Positions 1 to 8,460 of a DNA stretch of 26,972 bases are shown piece by piece. A program made the position numbers and the translations under genes. The stretch is from Priapulus caudatus (taxonomy: Eukaryota; Priapulida; Priapulimorpha; Priapulimorphida; Priapulidae). The notes beneath the pieces are model-generated. The model saw only the letters and a list, made by a program, of their open reading frames with translations. It was not told where the DNA came from and did not search any database. Where the stretch lies: positions 38,172 through 65,143 of the forward strand of contig NW_014577904.1 of NCBI RefSeq assembly GCF_000485595.1, in the 5' to 3' direction. Within the stretch, counting starts at the first letter, position 1; every line of letters starts with the position of its first letter.

Positions 1-112
1 TCTCACGTCTCAGCTGTCTCACGTCTCAGCTGTCTCACGTCTCAGCTGTCTCACGTCTCAGCTGTCTCACGTCTCAGCTGTCTCACGTCTCAGCTGTCTC
101 GTGTCTCAGTTG
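1..112. repeat. 16-bp tandem repeat, seven copies
   Basis: Seven head-to-tail copies of the 16-mer TCTCACGTCTCAGCTG. The first six are identical and the seventh has two changes (CGTG for CACG region, CAGTTG for CAGCTG). The array is cut by the left edge of the window, so the true length is unknown. It lies in the intron, or beyond the gene, downstream of the last RIM exon seen here. No coding function. Confidence 0.95.
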
Positions 113-224
113 TCTCGCTTCACGTGCAAAACCTTTAAACGTCCAACCGCTTCGGCACCGACCTCACTGCATGCTCCGTCAAATCTCGGCTCTCTGCCAA
201 CTAGCAGCGTATGATGACACTGGC

Positions 225-350
225 TACTGAGGGGTGGGACCCCCTCCACCCATGCTGCCAGTCCCCGGCGCAAGGACTGCCCCACCCATGCTGCCGGCCT
301 CCAGTTCAGCACGGCCCCACCCATGATACCAGCCCTTGGATGGGTGGGAC
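225..350. repeat. Short degenerate tandem repeat, about 36-bp period
   Basis: The motif CCACCCATGCTGCC recurs three times at about 36-bp spacing (near 246, 282 and 317, the last as CCACCCATGATACC). It is flanked by GGGTGGGAC-type sequences on both sides (near 232 and 340). The short open frames here are accidental products of the repeat. The rest of 113-594 shows no exon that I can support. Confidence 0.55.
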
Positions 351-594
351 CTGCCCCTACGTGGTCACATTTTGTGGGTTCATTGCTCGTTGGGAATTTG
401 CCAGAGATCGCGTGCGCGTGATCGCTGCAGCAAGCACCGCATCCGACACTGGCGCCGCCGCCGGGGTTTAGTCGGGCGCCGTCGGCACGGGCGAGGAGGC
501 GTCGCCGGGGTCGCTTCTACATCTACGGGGGAGGGGCGCTCATCTATGGACGCTCTAGCCATACACAACACAACTGCACAACCGTGGAAAGTAC

Positions 595-759
595 CGGTGC
601 CTGAACGTCCGCGCGGCTCTGGCGACGGCGACCGATTGCTGTCCCGCGATAAACTTCGTCTGCTCAGTCCCGCAAGAGGGCGCCGGTCGTCGAGGTCGGA
701 GGTCAGCTCGCTACTCGCTAGCGAACTTAGACTGCCGCCCTCGCCCACAGTTGTCGTAC
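595..759 (-). CDS. Rim: RIM homologue, Ser/Arg-rich linker exon after C2A
   Basis: Internal coding exon of 165 nt on the minus strand. The acceptor is TTCCACAG before base 759 and the donor is ACCG/GTACTT after base 595. It opens with two bases (GT) that complete a codon begun by the single A ending the previous exon (2248-2104), giving Ser, and it ends in phase 1. The product is low-complexity and Ser/Arg-rich, starting STTTVGEGGSLSSLASSEL and containing SRDSNRSPSPEPRGRSG. This fits the phosphorylatable linker between C2A and C2B in RIM proteins. There is no domain here, so the call rests on splice phase, composition and gene order. It is the last exon I can find; C2B lies beyond the left edge. 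Confidence 0.7.
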
Positions 760-2103
760 CTGTGGAACCTGAACAGAGCGCTGCTCCTTTGTAAACATGC
801 CAAGTTGCAAGAAGAAGCCTCAGCAACACGTTACGCCCTGACCCGCCCTGCCCCTCCCTCCCGACCCCGCCCCTGCCTCGCACCGCCCCGCCCCCTCGTT
901 GCGCCAGGAAGCCCCATCACTGCGGGACCATTATCTGATTATCGGTTGCCTCTATCTCCGCGAACACTCGCACCACCACACCACGGCCTGCACTCATCTC
1001 TCACTGCACATCACGCGCAGCATATCACTGCAGAATGATAAAACACCTGAAATACATTAGACATCTAATATGACGAACATTGCATGGTCTTGCACACCTG
1101 TCATTGTCCCTCCCGTAACTCTATAACGACATTCTTACGCAGTCGTTTCACACTCTGCCACCAAGGTGCTGCATCGACCTCTCGTCGGTTAATTTACCAC
1201 TGTGTATCACATACGTTGATATTGGCCCATGCCCTTTCTCACTAGGGATAGGCCATATTTTAGGAACAACAACAACTCATTTAATGTCTTGATCTTTTAA
1301 GAATTGCAATCCTTTGAGAGAATTGGTTCAATGCAGACATCACATTTCATTATTAATTCCAATTGTCACTGGTATTTTGCCTAAAGTAGTAAGCATTTGA
1401 TTTCGCAAGATTACTCATACTCAGTTCATGCAGGCTTTATCAATCCAAGCAGTTCCGACAATGGCAACCTACGTTATACAGACGAGTTTAGATGGAGGTA
1501 CGGAATTGGCAGAGTTGTGACAGATGGTCCTGGAACAGCAGCATGTACAATTCTACATCACGTCGACGAAAACGATTCGAGTGATTAAAAGTGTTTTAAG
1601 TGGAAATGATGAAGAGGCAATCACAGCAGCTGGCAGAGAGAGGCAGCGCGCGGCAGCTTGCTTGCATGCCAGCGAAGATTTTCGACTACAGGCGGCCGGA
1701 CATCGTCCAGAGGGACGGCCGGCCATGACCCGTGCTGACCCCTAGTTTCTCCATCCCTAGAACACCAGGCTTCTCCGAGCTGTCTGTAAGCACCGGTCAC
1801 GGCAGACGAGACCACACCAGTGTCACTGTACACAACAGCAGTCTCTCAGGTCAGCGACAGCCACACGGGGGGGGGGGGCGGCTCAGTGCCTCCGCTGCTG
1901 CTGCCGATAACCACTCACTCATTCCATCACTCGCGCACGCGTCAACAAAACAGCATGACCAAAGCGAAAAGGTAAGCAGTCGATGGAGGTGGCAGGGGGA
2001 TTGCGCAGGCAGCGGCGGCATACTCTCTATCGCGCACTCGCGCGCATGTGCACTGCGTGGCGAGCGTGACTGTGTAGGGGGCGTGCGTGGGGGGTATACG
2101 TAC
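760..2103 (-). other. RIM intron between the two post-C2A exons
   Basis: No exon, transposon end or long repeat could be supported here. It holds a C-rich stretch near 838-900, a short poly-G run near 1867-1877 and GC-rich sequence near 1980-2100. Short open frames in this span lack family motifs. Confidence 0.6.
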
Positions 2104-2248
2104 TCTGCACGCCGCCCGCCAGGCTGTCCTCATAATCAAACTCCGACAGATCGCTATCGCTGAATCCGGAGATGCGGCCGTGCGGCGGCATCAGGTACTC
2201 GGCGGGCGCCACCTGGTGTCGCGTGTCCGAGTGTCGTCGGCCGTGCTG
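2104..2248 (-). CDS. Rim: RIM homologue, exon just after C2A
   Basis: Internal exon of 145 nt. The acceptor is GCGTGTGCAG before base 2248 and the donor is CAGA/GTACGT after base 2104. It begins in phase 0 and ends in phase 1. It encodes QHGRRHSDTRHQVAPAEYL and then RISGFSDSDLSEFDYEDS. The acidic SDS-DLSE-FDYED segment matches in position and character the RIM motif RISDSEVSDYDCED that follows C2A in vertebrate RIMs (family knowledge). Phase fits both neighbours, the C2A end exon (phase 0) and the 759-595 exon (phase 1). A second acceptor three bases downstream (NAGNAG, CAGCAG at 2250-2245) could remove one Gln. Confidence 0.85.
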
Positions 2249-2570
2249 CTGCACACGCATAGAAACACAAGAACATGTTGATCAGATCACAGGATTACTG
2301 GTGAAAAAATCTGCTCACCTACACACAAGTTAGAATACCATAGTCGATTTGGTTCATGGCATATTCTGATACGTACGCTATACATTCTTAAGGTCATTCT
2401 CGATTTATCCTCAAGGTCATTCTCATGGTTTTTACATCTAATGGATTGCAATCGATTTGAACGTGAATCTCATTTATGTAGATCTAATTGTTCGTCCCTG
2501 CCCGCTTTATCTGTACCTTACAAGTATCAACTGGCCATGCCAACCTGCAGGCATTTCTATCAACACTACA

Positions 2571-2741
2571 TATATATCAAGGCCGTACACAGGAAATTTT
2601 CAGTGGGGGGGGGGGCAGTAGATGAGAGAAGACTTAGACCAGAGCGAGCTACCCCTGGAAACATTGTTATGACCCCGCTGGGGGTTGCAAATTTAAATTT
2701 CTGGAGGGGGGGGTCCCGCTATGTACGGCCATGATATATAT
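2571..2741. mobile_element. Palindromic MITE with GGCCGTACA ends
   Basis: About 171 bp bounded by inverted repeats. The left end reads TATATATCAAGGCCGTACAC and the reverse complement of the right end reads TATATATCATGGCCGTACAT. Both ends run inward into a purine-rich AAATTT/poly-G sequence. There is no coding capacity, so it is a non-autonomous DNA element. The AT-rich flanks are themselves palindromic, so the target duplication and exact ends are uncertain. It sits in the intron about 40 bp downstream of the donor of the last C2A exon. Confidence 0.7.
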
Positions 2742-2783
2742 AATAGCTGGATGCAACAACCACTCTACTTGTGGGACGCATAC

Positions 2784-2882
2784 CTGATGTGCCAAAGGTA
2801 AGGATATATGGTCAGTATGAGGTCTGAGATGGAACCACTGTGGTGTGTTGTCCAGTGGATGTACCCCTAGATCCAGCACAAC
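2784..2882 (-). CDS. Rim: RIM homologue, C-terminal part of C2A
   Basis: Internal exon of 99 nt, in phase 0 at both ends. The acceptor is TTGTTTTAG before base 2882 and the donor is CATCAG/GTATGC after base 2784. It encodes VVLDLGVHPLDNTPQWFHL and then RPHTDHISLPLAHQ. This is the final strand region of the first C2 domain: RIM C2A ends with a segment like IELETALLDDEPHWYKLQTHD (family knowledge), and here the LD-P-W-x-L-x-x-H pattern is kept. It follows the 3624-3465 exon, whose last residues FLGE lead straight into VVLDLG. Confidence 0.88.
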
Positions 2883-3300
2883 CTAAAACAACCAAACAAA
2901 ACAACCTTAGTTTCACTCTGGAGTTATCAAATACAAATTTGAATGCGATGAGACCGATCTATAGCATCTCTGCATAATGTAATGCAGCTGGCTGGGGCAA
3001 AATCGGCACGCAAATTCCTATTCCCTCGTGTATTGCATGCGGGCGTTGCGCACATTTTTCCCCGCCATCCATTTATTGCCGATATTACTCTCCCATGTTA
3101 ATCACTCGTTCGCCGTGTAACGCACTGCTGCGCGCACGTCGCTGCTCTCGGCCCTCATTCCCCATCACTCTCTTGCTCTCTCGCCTCTCTCCTGCTCCCC
3201 TTTTCTGCTAATCTCACCCTTTGCTTCTGCTCTCAACCCCCTTTGCTTTTGCTCTCACCCCTTCCCTAGCCTTCCCTTCTTTCATCACCATTCCCCCTCT
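2883..3300 (-). other. Intron inside the C2A domain
   Basis: It separates the last C2A exon from the exon upstream of it. The stretch about 3120-3300 is rich in CTC and CCTT runs on the plus strand, and the rest is ordinary AT-richer sequence. No open frame with family motifs. The decayed exon copy at 3301-3399 belongs to this same intron. Confidence 0.7.
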
Positions 3301-3399
3301 CACGTGCGTGCATACCCTTATAAGGAAGCCATCCATCACGTGGTGATTGTAGGCCCACATGGTGAGCACAAGGGAGCGTCTCGCAGGTCCTGCTCATGC
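3301..3399 (-). pseudogene. Decayed tandem copy of a C2A exon's 3' half
   Basis: On the minus strand this aligns with 3550-3451, which is the 3' half of the upstream C2A exon with its donor GGTATGC and the intron start. Shared blocks include CAGGACCTGCGA-like sequence, GTGCTCACC-TGTGGG-CTAC, and GATG-A-G-CTTCCT. Relative to the good exon it has about 2 extra bases near the CTGCGA start and one missing base before the donor, so it is frameshifted. A codon equivalent to an essential-looking Asp (WDYD) reads WAYN. It is therefore an exon relic and not a usable alternative exon. It lies in the next intron and keeps a donor-like site. Confidence 0.75.
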
Positions 3400-3464
3400 C
3401 CCCCTCCCTCCTTCCTCCTTCCATTCTCCTTCCTTCTTCCCCCCCCCCTCACGTGCATGCATAC

Positions 3465-3624
3465 CTCTCCGAGGAAGTCGTTCATCGCGTGTCGGTCGTA
3501 GTCCCACACGGTGAGCACGAGAGAGCGTCGCAGCAAGTCCTGTTCACGCACGGGCTGGAAGACGAACGTCTGGTCCCAGCGCGGCTCACACGTCATCGCC
3601 ACCGTCTTTGTCCGTCGCTTGTCA
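3465..3624 (-). CDS. Rim: RIM homologue, middle of C2A
   Basis: Internal exon of 160 nt. The acceptor is GACGTTTCAG before base 3624 and the donor is GGAGAG/GTATGC after base 3465. One base (T) completes Asn with the AA of the previous exon, giving LLPDRN-DKRRTKTV. The exon goes on with CEPRWDQTFVFQPV and SLVLTVWDYDRHAMNDFLGE. This is the standard C2A core: the KRRTKTV polybasic strand, the EPxWxQTF motif and the W-D...FLGE calcium-loop-3 region. Phase 2 start and phase 0 end fit both neighbours. Loop 3 carries three Asp (D-Y-D-x5-D), unlike vertebrate RIM C2A. Confidence 0.93.
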
Positions 3625-4567
3625 CTGAAACGTCAACAACGGTGTCAATCTCACGTGACATCAATGATGGGTAAACTCAAACAAGGTTAACATTATGAGA
3701 TTCCAACCTTACCTGATGTCAACATTACAAGGTGTCAGATTTTTCCAATGTCAACATCAAAAGGTGTTAGCATCACCAGATATCAACTTCACAAAGTGTT
3801 TACACAATTTAATAGCAATAGATGGCTATTTCATAAGCTGTCAATATAGCCAAACTCATGTGGGTGAACCGATATCATGCTTGCACTGACATTATTTATT
3901 CATACTAAATGTGGTGTCAGTATCGGGAAAATTAACTCCACTCTTGCCATGGCCAAACTATGGTTTCATCACACAGATACCTAAAACAATCCATGAAATT
4001 TACAATCTAGTTACAAATTTACGTGATCATGCGTCATACATTGGGCGGTTCCCTGAGATTCTATTCTCCACATTCTATTCATTGAAAAAAACTTCCACAC
4101 ATTCGATCCCCTTTTCTCACTAGATTATCATTCGCTGATAAACACAGGCTACCACTACCCGTGAGTTAATAATAATTGGTTGCCTGTTGCGAGATCTAAT
4201 GATGACCCAATCTGGGTATTGACCGCATATTTCCCAGCAGGTGGCAGCATCTCAGGTCTCAACGTTTTTACACCTGAACGAAAAGGATGACAGACGAAAA
4301 GTTTACCTCGACTAGTTTCAACACATTATCTGTACCCATTTGGTACTTCGTAGTGGTGCAATATTTCACGTCTCATGTTCGACATTACACCACTCGTAAA
4401 TGCATGGACAAGAAAAACGTGAGATCCAGCTATTCTTAACACCTTCTCCTCACAACCACTTTCCTAATGATTACTGAAGACTAATCCAACTGGACCCCTT
4501 CCCCAACCCCCACACACACACTGACCGGGCCTACAACACGCACAGAGCGCACACGGAGCTCACTTAC
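3625..4567 (-). other. Intron inside C2A
   Basis: AT-rich intron between the two N-proximal C2A exons. I see no exon, no clear repeat and no transposon ends. Region 3680-3880 contains several loose GGTGTCA/TGTCAACAT-like words but no regular period. Confidence 0.6.
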
Positions 4568-4701
4568 TTGCGATCTGGAAGCAGCACCATCTTCACGTAG
4601 GGATTCCTTGGCTGGTGCGTCGCAGCCTTCAGTGGGAGCTCGGTCGCACACATCACCATCACTAGCAACTGCGCCTGCTGGCTGTTGTGGTACAGCTTCA
4701 A
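4568..4701 (-). CDS. Rim: RIM homologue, N-terminal part of C2A
   Basis: Internal exon of 134 nt. The acceptor is GTACTCTTGCAG before base 4701 and the donor is CGCAA/GTAAGTG after base 4568. It starts in phase 0 and ends in phase 2. It encodes LKLYHNSQQAQLLVMVMCA, then TELPLKAATHQ, then PRNPYVKMVLLPDR. In RIM, C2A begins GQLxVKLWYDKVGHQLIV and reaches RPRNPYVKxYFLPDR (family knowledge), so the match is nearly colinear. Loop 1 has Glu-Leu-Pro and Arg-Asn-Pro in place of the Asp residues that bind calcium in synaptotagmin-type C2 domains, so a complete calcium site is unlikely. Confidence 0.93.
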
Positions 4702-4759
4702 CTGCAAGAGTACAACGCGTGTTGCCCACACATGTAGCGACACTATCAACATAACTATA

Positions 4760-5358
4760 CAGTGGTACCTGCTTTATCGGGACAGGTCGGAAACCATGTA
4801 AATATCACGTTGAAGTCGTGGTCTCCTGATTAAGTAGTGGACACATGCCCAGCCGCATATGCACACCTACTCGTACCTTACGCAATACTCGTTGCATGCG
4901 CATGCAGCACGCGCTCTATTGCTAATACTTTCGTGTGTAGCTCTAACCTTTCAACAAAACTATTGTATCTATGTTCGGGCCAGTGAGAACTCACCATGCC
5001 TGGTGAAGCACACTAGAGCAGTACAGAACAAGTGCTTATGACTCGGTTAAGTTCATGTTAAGTTAAGTTAAGCTAGGTTTCAGTCTAAAGATTTGTGAAC
5101 TCACTAGGTTCAAAATACACTAAGAAGCCAAAAATGACGTGTTTGATTTTAAGTTAAGGATCGTTTTTACAACGTTCAATTAAGAAAGAATGGAATTTGT
5201 TCTACAGAAAACATTACATTTAACTGAGGCTCTGCCTCCCTTATACGATGTATACTTCCTTATAAAATAACGTGTACGACATACATTGTATTTCGCAGAC
5301 TTACATCATGTAAGTGATGCGCCAATTTATTAGAGACCTGGTAAACCAGGGACCATTG
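4760..5358. mobile_element. Degraded pogo/Tigger-like non-autonomous element
   Basis: The left end CAGTGGTACCTGCTTTATCG pairs imperfectly with the reverse complement of the right end, CAATGGTCCCTGGTTTACCA (about 15 of 20 positions match). Both ends are flanked by TA, as expected for Tc1/mariner-superfamily target duplications. The 599-bp interior shows no transposase. CAGTGGTACC-type ends are typical of pogo/Tigger elements (established knowledge). The TIR identity is modest, so the pairing needs checking. Confidence 0.5.
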
Positions 5359-5658
5359 TACTATAGTATCGATATGTTGTCCGGATCATAACTAGTGGGG
5401 GGAAGGGGGCCACTTAACACCCCAGACCAATGTAGATATGATTACATGGTCAATAGCCAATGGCCTACTGCCACGGTCAGCTGTGCAGAACACAAACTGC
5501 ACATGGCTTTGCCACGCCCAAATTAGGTTTGCTACCCCCCTGGTTATTGGTAGAACCTGTAGCTCTCGCTTGCGTCACGCCACCTATCCAGCCTCACTAA
5601 GGAATCCCACAACGCCACTCAAAACTGATTGTCGACGCAAACAAGACATTTTGTTGGG

Positions 5659-5661
<3 letters not shown>

Positions 5662-5744
<83 letters not shown>
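5662..5744. repeat. (GA)n microsatellite
   Basis: About 41 uninterrupted AG/GA units. Broken GA-rich sequence continues to about 6040, including a second degenerate copy of the GAGAGGCAGAAGGT...GTGTGTGTGCATGAG block (near 5779 and 5937), which shows a local duplication of about 155 bp. In the RIM transcript (minus strand) this reads as a long CU tract roughly 350 nt downstream of the 6258-6099 exon. The long Ser/Leu frames here are microsatellite artefacts. Confidence 0.95.
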
Positions 5745-5747
<3 letters not shown>

Positions 5748-6098
5748 GGAGACAGTGAAAGTACGAGAGTGCGCAAGAGAGAGGCAGAAGGTGGGGGAGT
5801 GTGTGTGCATGAGGAAAATACAGCATGAAATATAGCAAAAATATTGATACAAAAGAAAGACATAGCAAGAGCGAGAGAGAGAGAGAGATAGAGAGAGAAG
5901 GCAAGACAGTGAAAGAACGAGTGTGTGGTGCATGAGAGAGGCAGAAGGTCGGAGAGAGTGTGTGTGCATGAGAAAAATATAGCACTGGAGACAAAAGAAA
6001 GAATTAGCAAGAATGAGAGCGAGAGCGAAAGAGAGAGATAGAGCGCACGCTTGAAACACCGGGTGCGAGAGAACCAGCGAGGCGTCTGCACCACCGAC

Positions 6099-6258
6099 CT
6101 CGATCCTGCCGACGACCTCAGGCGGCTGGGACTGCAGCATGGTCGTCTCACGAGCACCCGGTGACGTCACCGTCACGCTGGGCCGCCGGTCGAGGCTTAC
6201 GTGCTCCTTCGTCTTCTGCGACGTGCGATGCCGCTCGCTCAGCTCCGAACCTATCGGC
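6099..6258 (-). CDS. Rim: RIM homologue, PDZ-C2A linker exon
   Basis: Internal exon of 160 nt. The acceptor is GTTTCCGCTGCAG before base 6258 and the chosen donor is ATCGAG/GTCGGT after base 6099. It begins in phase 2 (one base completes a codon) and ends in phase 0. It encodes PIGSELSERHRTS, then RRPSVTVTSPG and finally PPEVVGRIE. Vertebrate RIM runs RPIGDIPRIP...ERPSISVTSP...GQLSVKLW from PDZ to C2A (family knowledge). With this donor, GRIE joins LKLYHNS of the next exon without a gap. The donor is weak (GTCGGT); it was chosen because it keeps phase and the C2A alignment. The upstream join needs a GC donor, noted separately. Confidence 0.83.
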
Positions 6259-6803
6259 CTGCAGCGGAAACACACACACACGACACGTAAGTAACAGCGC
6301 AACGTCGGCACGCACACACCGGTTATCCGCACCGTTCACCTCCTTGTTACTTGATCCTGTTAAAACTGTGAATATTATTAGTATGGCATCAAGGCTCGTA
6401 TACGAACAACGCTATGTGCTCTATCTATACGCGTCCTTTTCGTCCTTACTTTTGTTGGTATGAATGATTGGAGATGTTTACCGAAATGCGATTGAATGCT
6501 GATCATGAGGTCAAGTGACTTTCTAAGAACTGGCGCAAATAGGGTAAAGGTCATTCGAGCCGACTAGAATTCGAATTGGATTTTAAAGTAACGAGATTAT
6601 GGCGTACAGTGAGTGTGGAGATGACTGTGGAGTACTAGACAAAGGACCTATTAGCATGTGCAGCCTCTCGCGAGTATTTAACTTTAGGTGGATCATTACA
6701 ACATGACATGTTACAAGTTACTTCCGCCAAGATTCAAAGAATTATGCTAATCAGCTGTGACATATCGCAACAGTTATAAATGAAGATACTAGACACTACG
6801 CAT
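6259..6803 (-). other. Start of the large intron between PDZ and C2A parts
   Basis: First part of a roughly 6.8-kb intron (to about 13.1 kb). I see no further exon with RIM motifs in it. This section is plain sequence apart from a short CA run near 6270. Confidence 0.55.
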
Positions 6804-7169
6804 GATAATAATGCTCATAGGGTCTATGTCCCCCAGGGTACTGCCGGAACGTACCCTGGGTAAGGTCAGGTATACCGGAACGTACCCTGGTCACTATTTG
6901 ATATGGTTAGGGTTAGGGTTAGGGTTAGGGTTAGAGTTAGGGTTAGGGTTAGGGTTAGGGTTAGGGTTAGGGTTAGGGTTAGGGTTAGAGTTAGGGTTAG
7001 GGTTAGGGAGTAGGCGTAAGCGACTCCCCAGACTCGTTAGTGGAGTAGGGGAGGTACGGTCCGGAATATTAGATATAGTACCAGGGTACGTTCCGGTATA
7101 CCGGACCGTACCCAGGGTACGTTCCGGCAGTACCCCGGGGGACATAGACCCTCTCAGCGATAATAATGC
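6804..7169. mobile_element. Foldback element carrying TTAGGG telomeric repeats
   Basis: Inverted arms of about 80 bp (6819-6898 and 7074-7152) begin AGGGTCTATGTCCCCC and, in reverse complement, AGGGTCTATGTCCCCCGGGG; they stay nearly identical through GGAACGTACCCTGG. Each arm holds that GGAACGTACCCTGG word twice. The 11-bp word GATAATAATGC occurs directly outside both arms (6804-6814, 7159-7169) and may be a target duplication, with 4-6 unmatched bases between it and each arm. The centre is a telomere-type array plus a unique spacer (7009-7073). There is no protein-coding capacity. Confidence 0.8.
6905..7008 (+). repeat. Interstitial telomeric array (TTAGGG)n
   Basis: About 17 tandem GGTTAG/TTAGGG units reading in the plus direction, with two TTAGAG variants (near 6932 and 6987). 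This is the canonical metazoan telomere repeat at an internal site, enclosed in the inverted-repeat element. The alternating Gly-Leu frame here is an artefact. Confidence 0.97.
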
Positions 7170-7241
7170 ATCCTTGTCCCCATCGAAATAAACATTCGCA
7201 CTGCTTGATTAACTCCCATCAGATAATACACATTCACATTA

Positions 7242-7301
7242 TCAAGAGTAGATAATATAACATTATTATGTGTCATATACGTTGTTATTATCTACTCTTG
7301 A
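7242..7301. repeat. Perfect-ended hairpin, AT-rich foldback
   Basis: TCAAGAGTAGATAATATAAC on the left pairs with GTTATTATCTACTCTTGA on the right (one 2-base bulge) around a loop of about 20 bp. Weaker complementarity (AATACA...) extends outward to about 7225 and 7312. It may be a small MITE relic beside the telomere-repeat element. Confidence 0.7.
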
Positions 7302-7455
7302 CATTATGTATTCTCTATTGATAGCACGTCTCATAATGCCTGGATTGCAGACGAAATGCATTTCTGGCACATAAGTGCTGTTTTTATCTTAATGTGCTCC
7401 AACAACTCATTAGCATTTTACTATAATGTGTCACACGTTGTCCCACTAACGAACA

Positions 7456-7620
7456 GTCAACACGCATACACACGTGAGTGCACAAGCGCACACACACACG
7501 TGGACAAGCACACGCCTGCGCGCACACACACACACACGTGGACAAGCACACACACACGCACGCACGCACGCACACACACACACTCCCACTCACACACACA
7601 CGCGCGCACACGTTTGCACG
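7456..7620. repeat. (CA)n / (CGCA)n microsatellite cluster
   Basis: Mixed runs of ACAC, ACGC and the word CACGTGGACAAGCACAC, which recurs three times (near 7497, 7535 and in part earlier). Open frames on both strands here are His/Thr or Cys/Val low complexity and are not genes. Confidence 0.9.
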
Positions 7621-7740
7621 CGTTATCATGCTCATTGACTGGCTTCCGCATTGTCAGGAATTCGATTACGATAATTTAAGCAGGCATGGTTTTTGCACAG
7701 ATCTCAAGGCAACAAACAGCGAAGGAAAACTAGTTCACAC

Positions 7741-8460
7741 CCACTGATGATGAAGACCGTGCGACATTATGACGATGGCGAAAGCAACCGTGTCACATGA
7801 TGACAAAAACAACATAAACAATGACCCTGTCCCACTATGATGACGGTGATGACCGGGTGACAGGATGATGACAAATACCCTGTCACACAACGACGATAAC
7901 AATGATAGTGGCAACGACCCTGTCACATGACAACATTGATAACTATGAGGTTGACCGTGTCACACAAAAGCAATGATAACAACAATGACAACGACCGTGT
8001 CACATGATAATAAAAAAATAACTACGGTGACAATGACTGTGTCACACAAAGATGATAAGGATGATGATGATGATGATGACCACTTAGCACGACAACAATG
8101 ACGACAATAACGATGACCATAACACATGACAATCATAACAACCACATGTGACATATGTCAACGATGATGACAACTTTGTCACATCATGACAATGACTATG
8201 ATGACATCCGTGTCACACGATGACAGTGAAAACGACGACAATGTCGCAATGACTACAATAATGATAACTGTATCACCCAACAATGACAAAGATAATGACG
8301 ACAACCGCGCCATGACAACGGTGACAACAATAACTACGCCACACAATGACAACATGAATGATAACGGTATCATACAACAAAGACGGAAACAACTTTGTCA
8401 TGTGACAACGGTGACAAAGATGATCACGTCACACAATGAAGACGACTAGGATGACAACGA
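7741..8460. repeat. Degenerate GTGTCACA / GATGACAAC minisatellite
   Basis: About 720 bp of imperfect repeats marked by CCGTGTCACA or CCTGTCACA at irregular 40-60-bp spacing (for example near 7789, 7880, 7920, 7950, 7997, 8038). Between these are runs of ATGACAAC, AACGATGA and similar triplets. The plus strand is almost free of pyrimidine runs. It resembles an old minisatellite grown from a GAT/GAC/AAC trinucleotide pool. Confidence 0.75.

Noticed and set aside
1621-1833. Possible further RIM exon on the minus strand
   Set aside because: No RIM-like sequence, and the 2104 to 759 junction is already in phase without it.
3301-3399. A mutually exclusive alternative C2A exon
   Set aside because: The copy is frameshifted, covers only the 3' half and lacks an acceptor.
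5584-6332. Minus-strand Ser/Leu-rich frames up to 237 codons
   Set aside because: They come from the (GA)n tract. Only the part over 6099-6258 is a true exon.
6802-7191. Gly-Leu repeat frame of 129 codons
   Set aside because: Translation of TTAGGG repeats.
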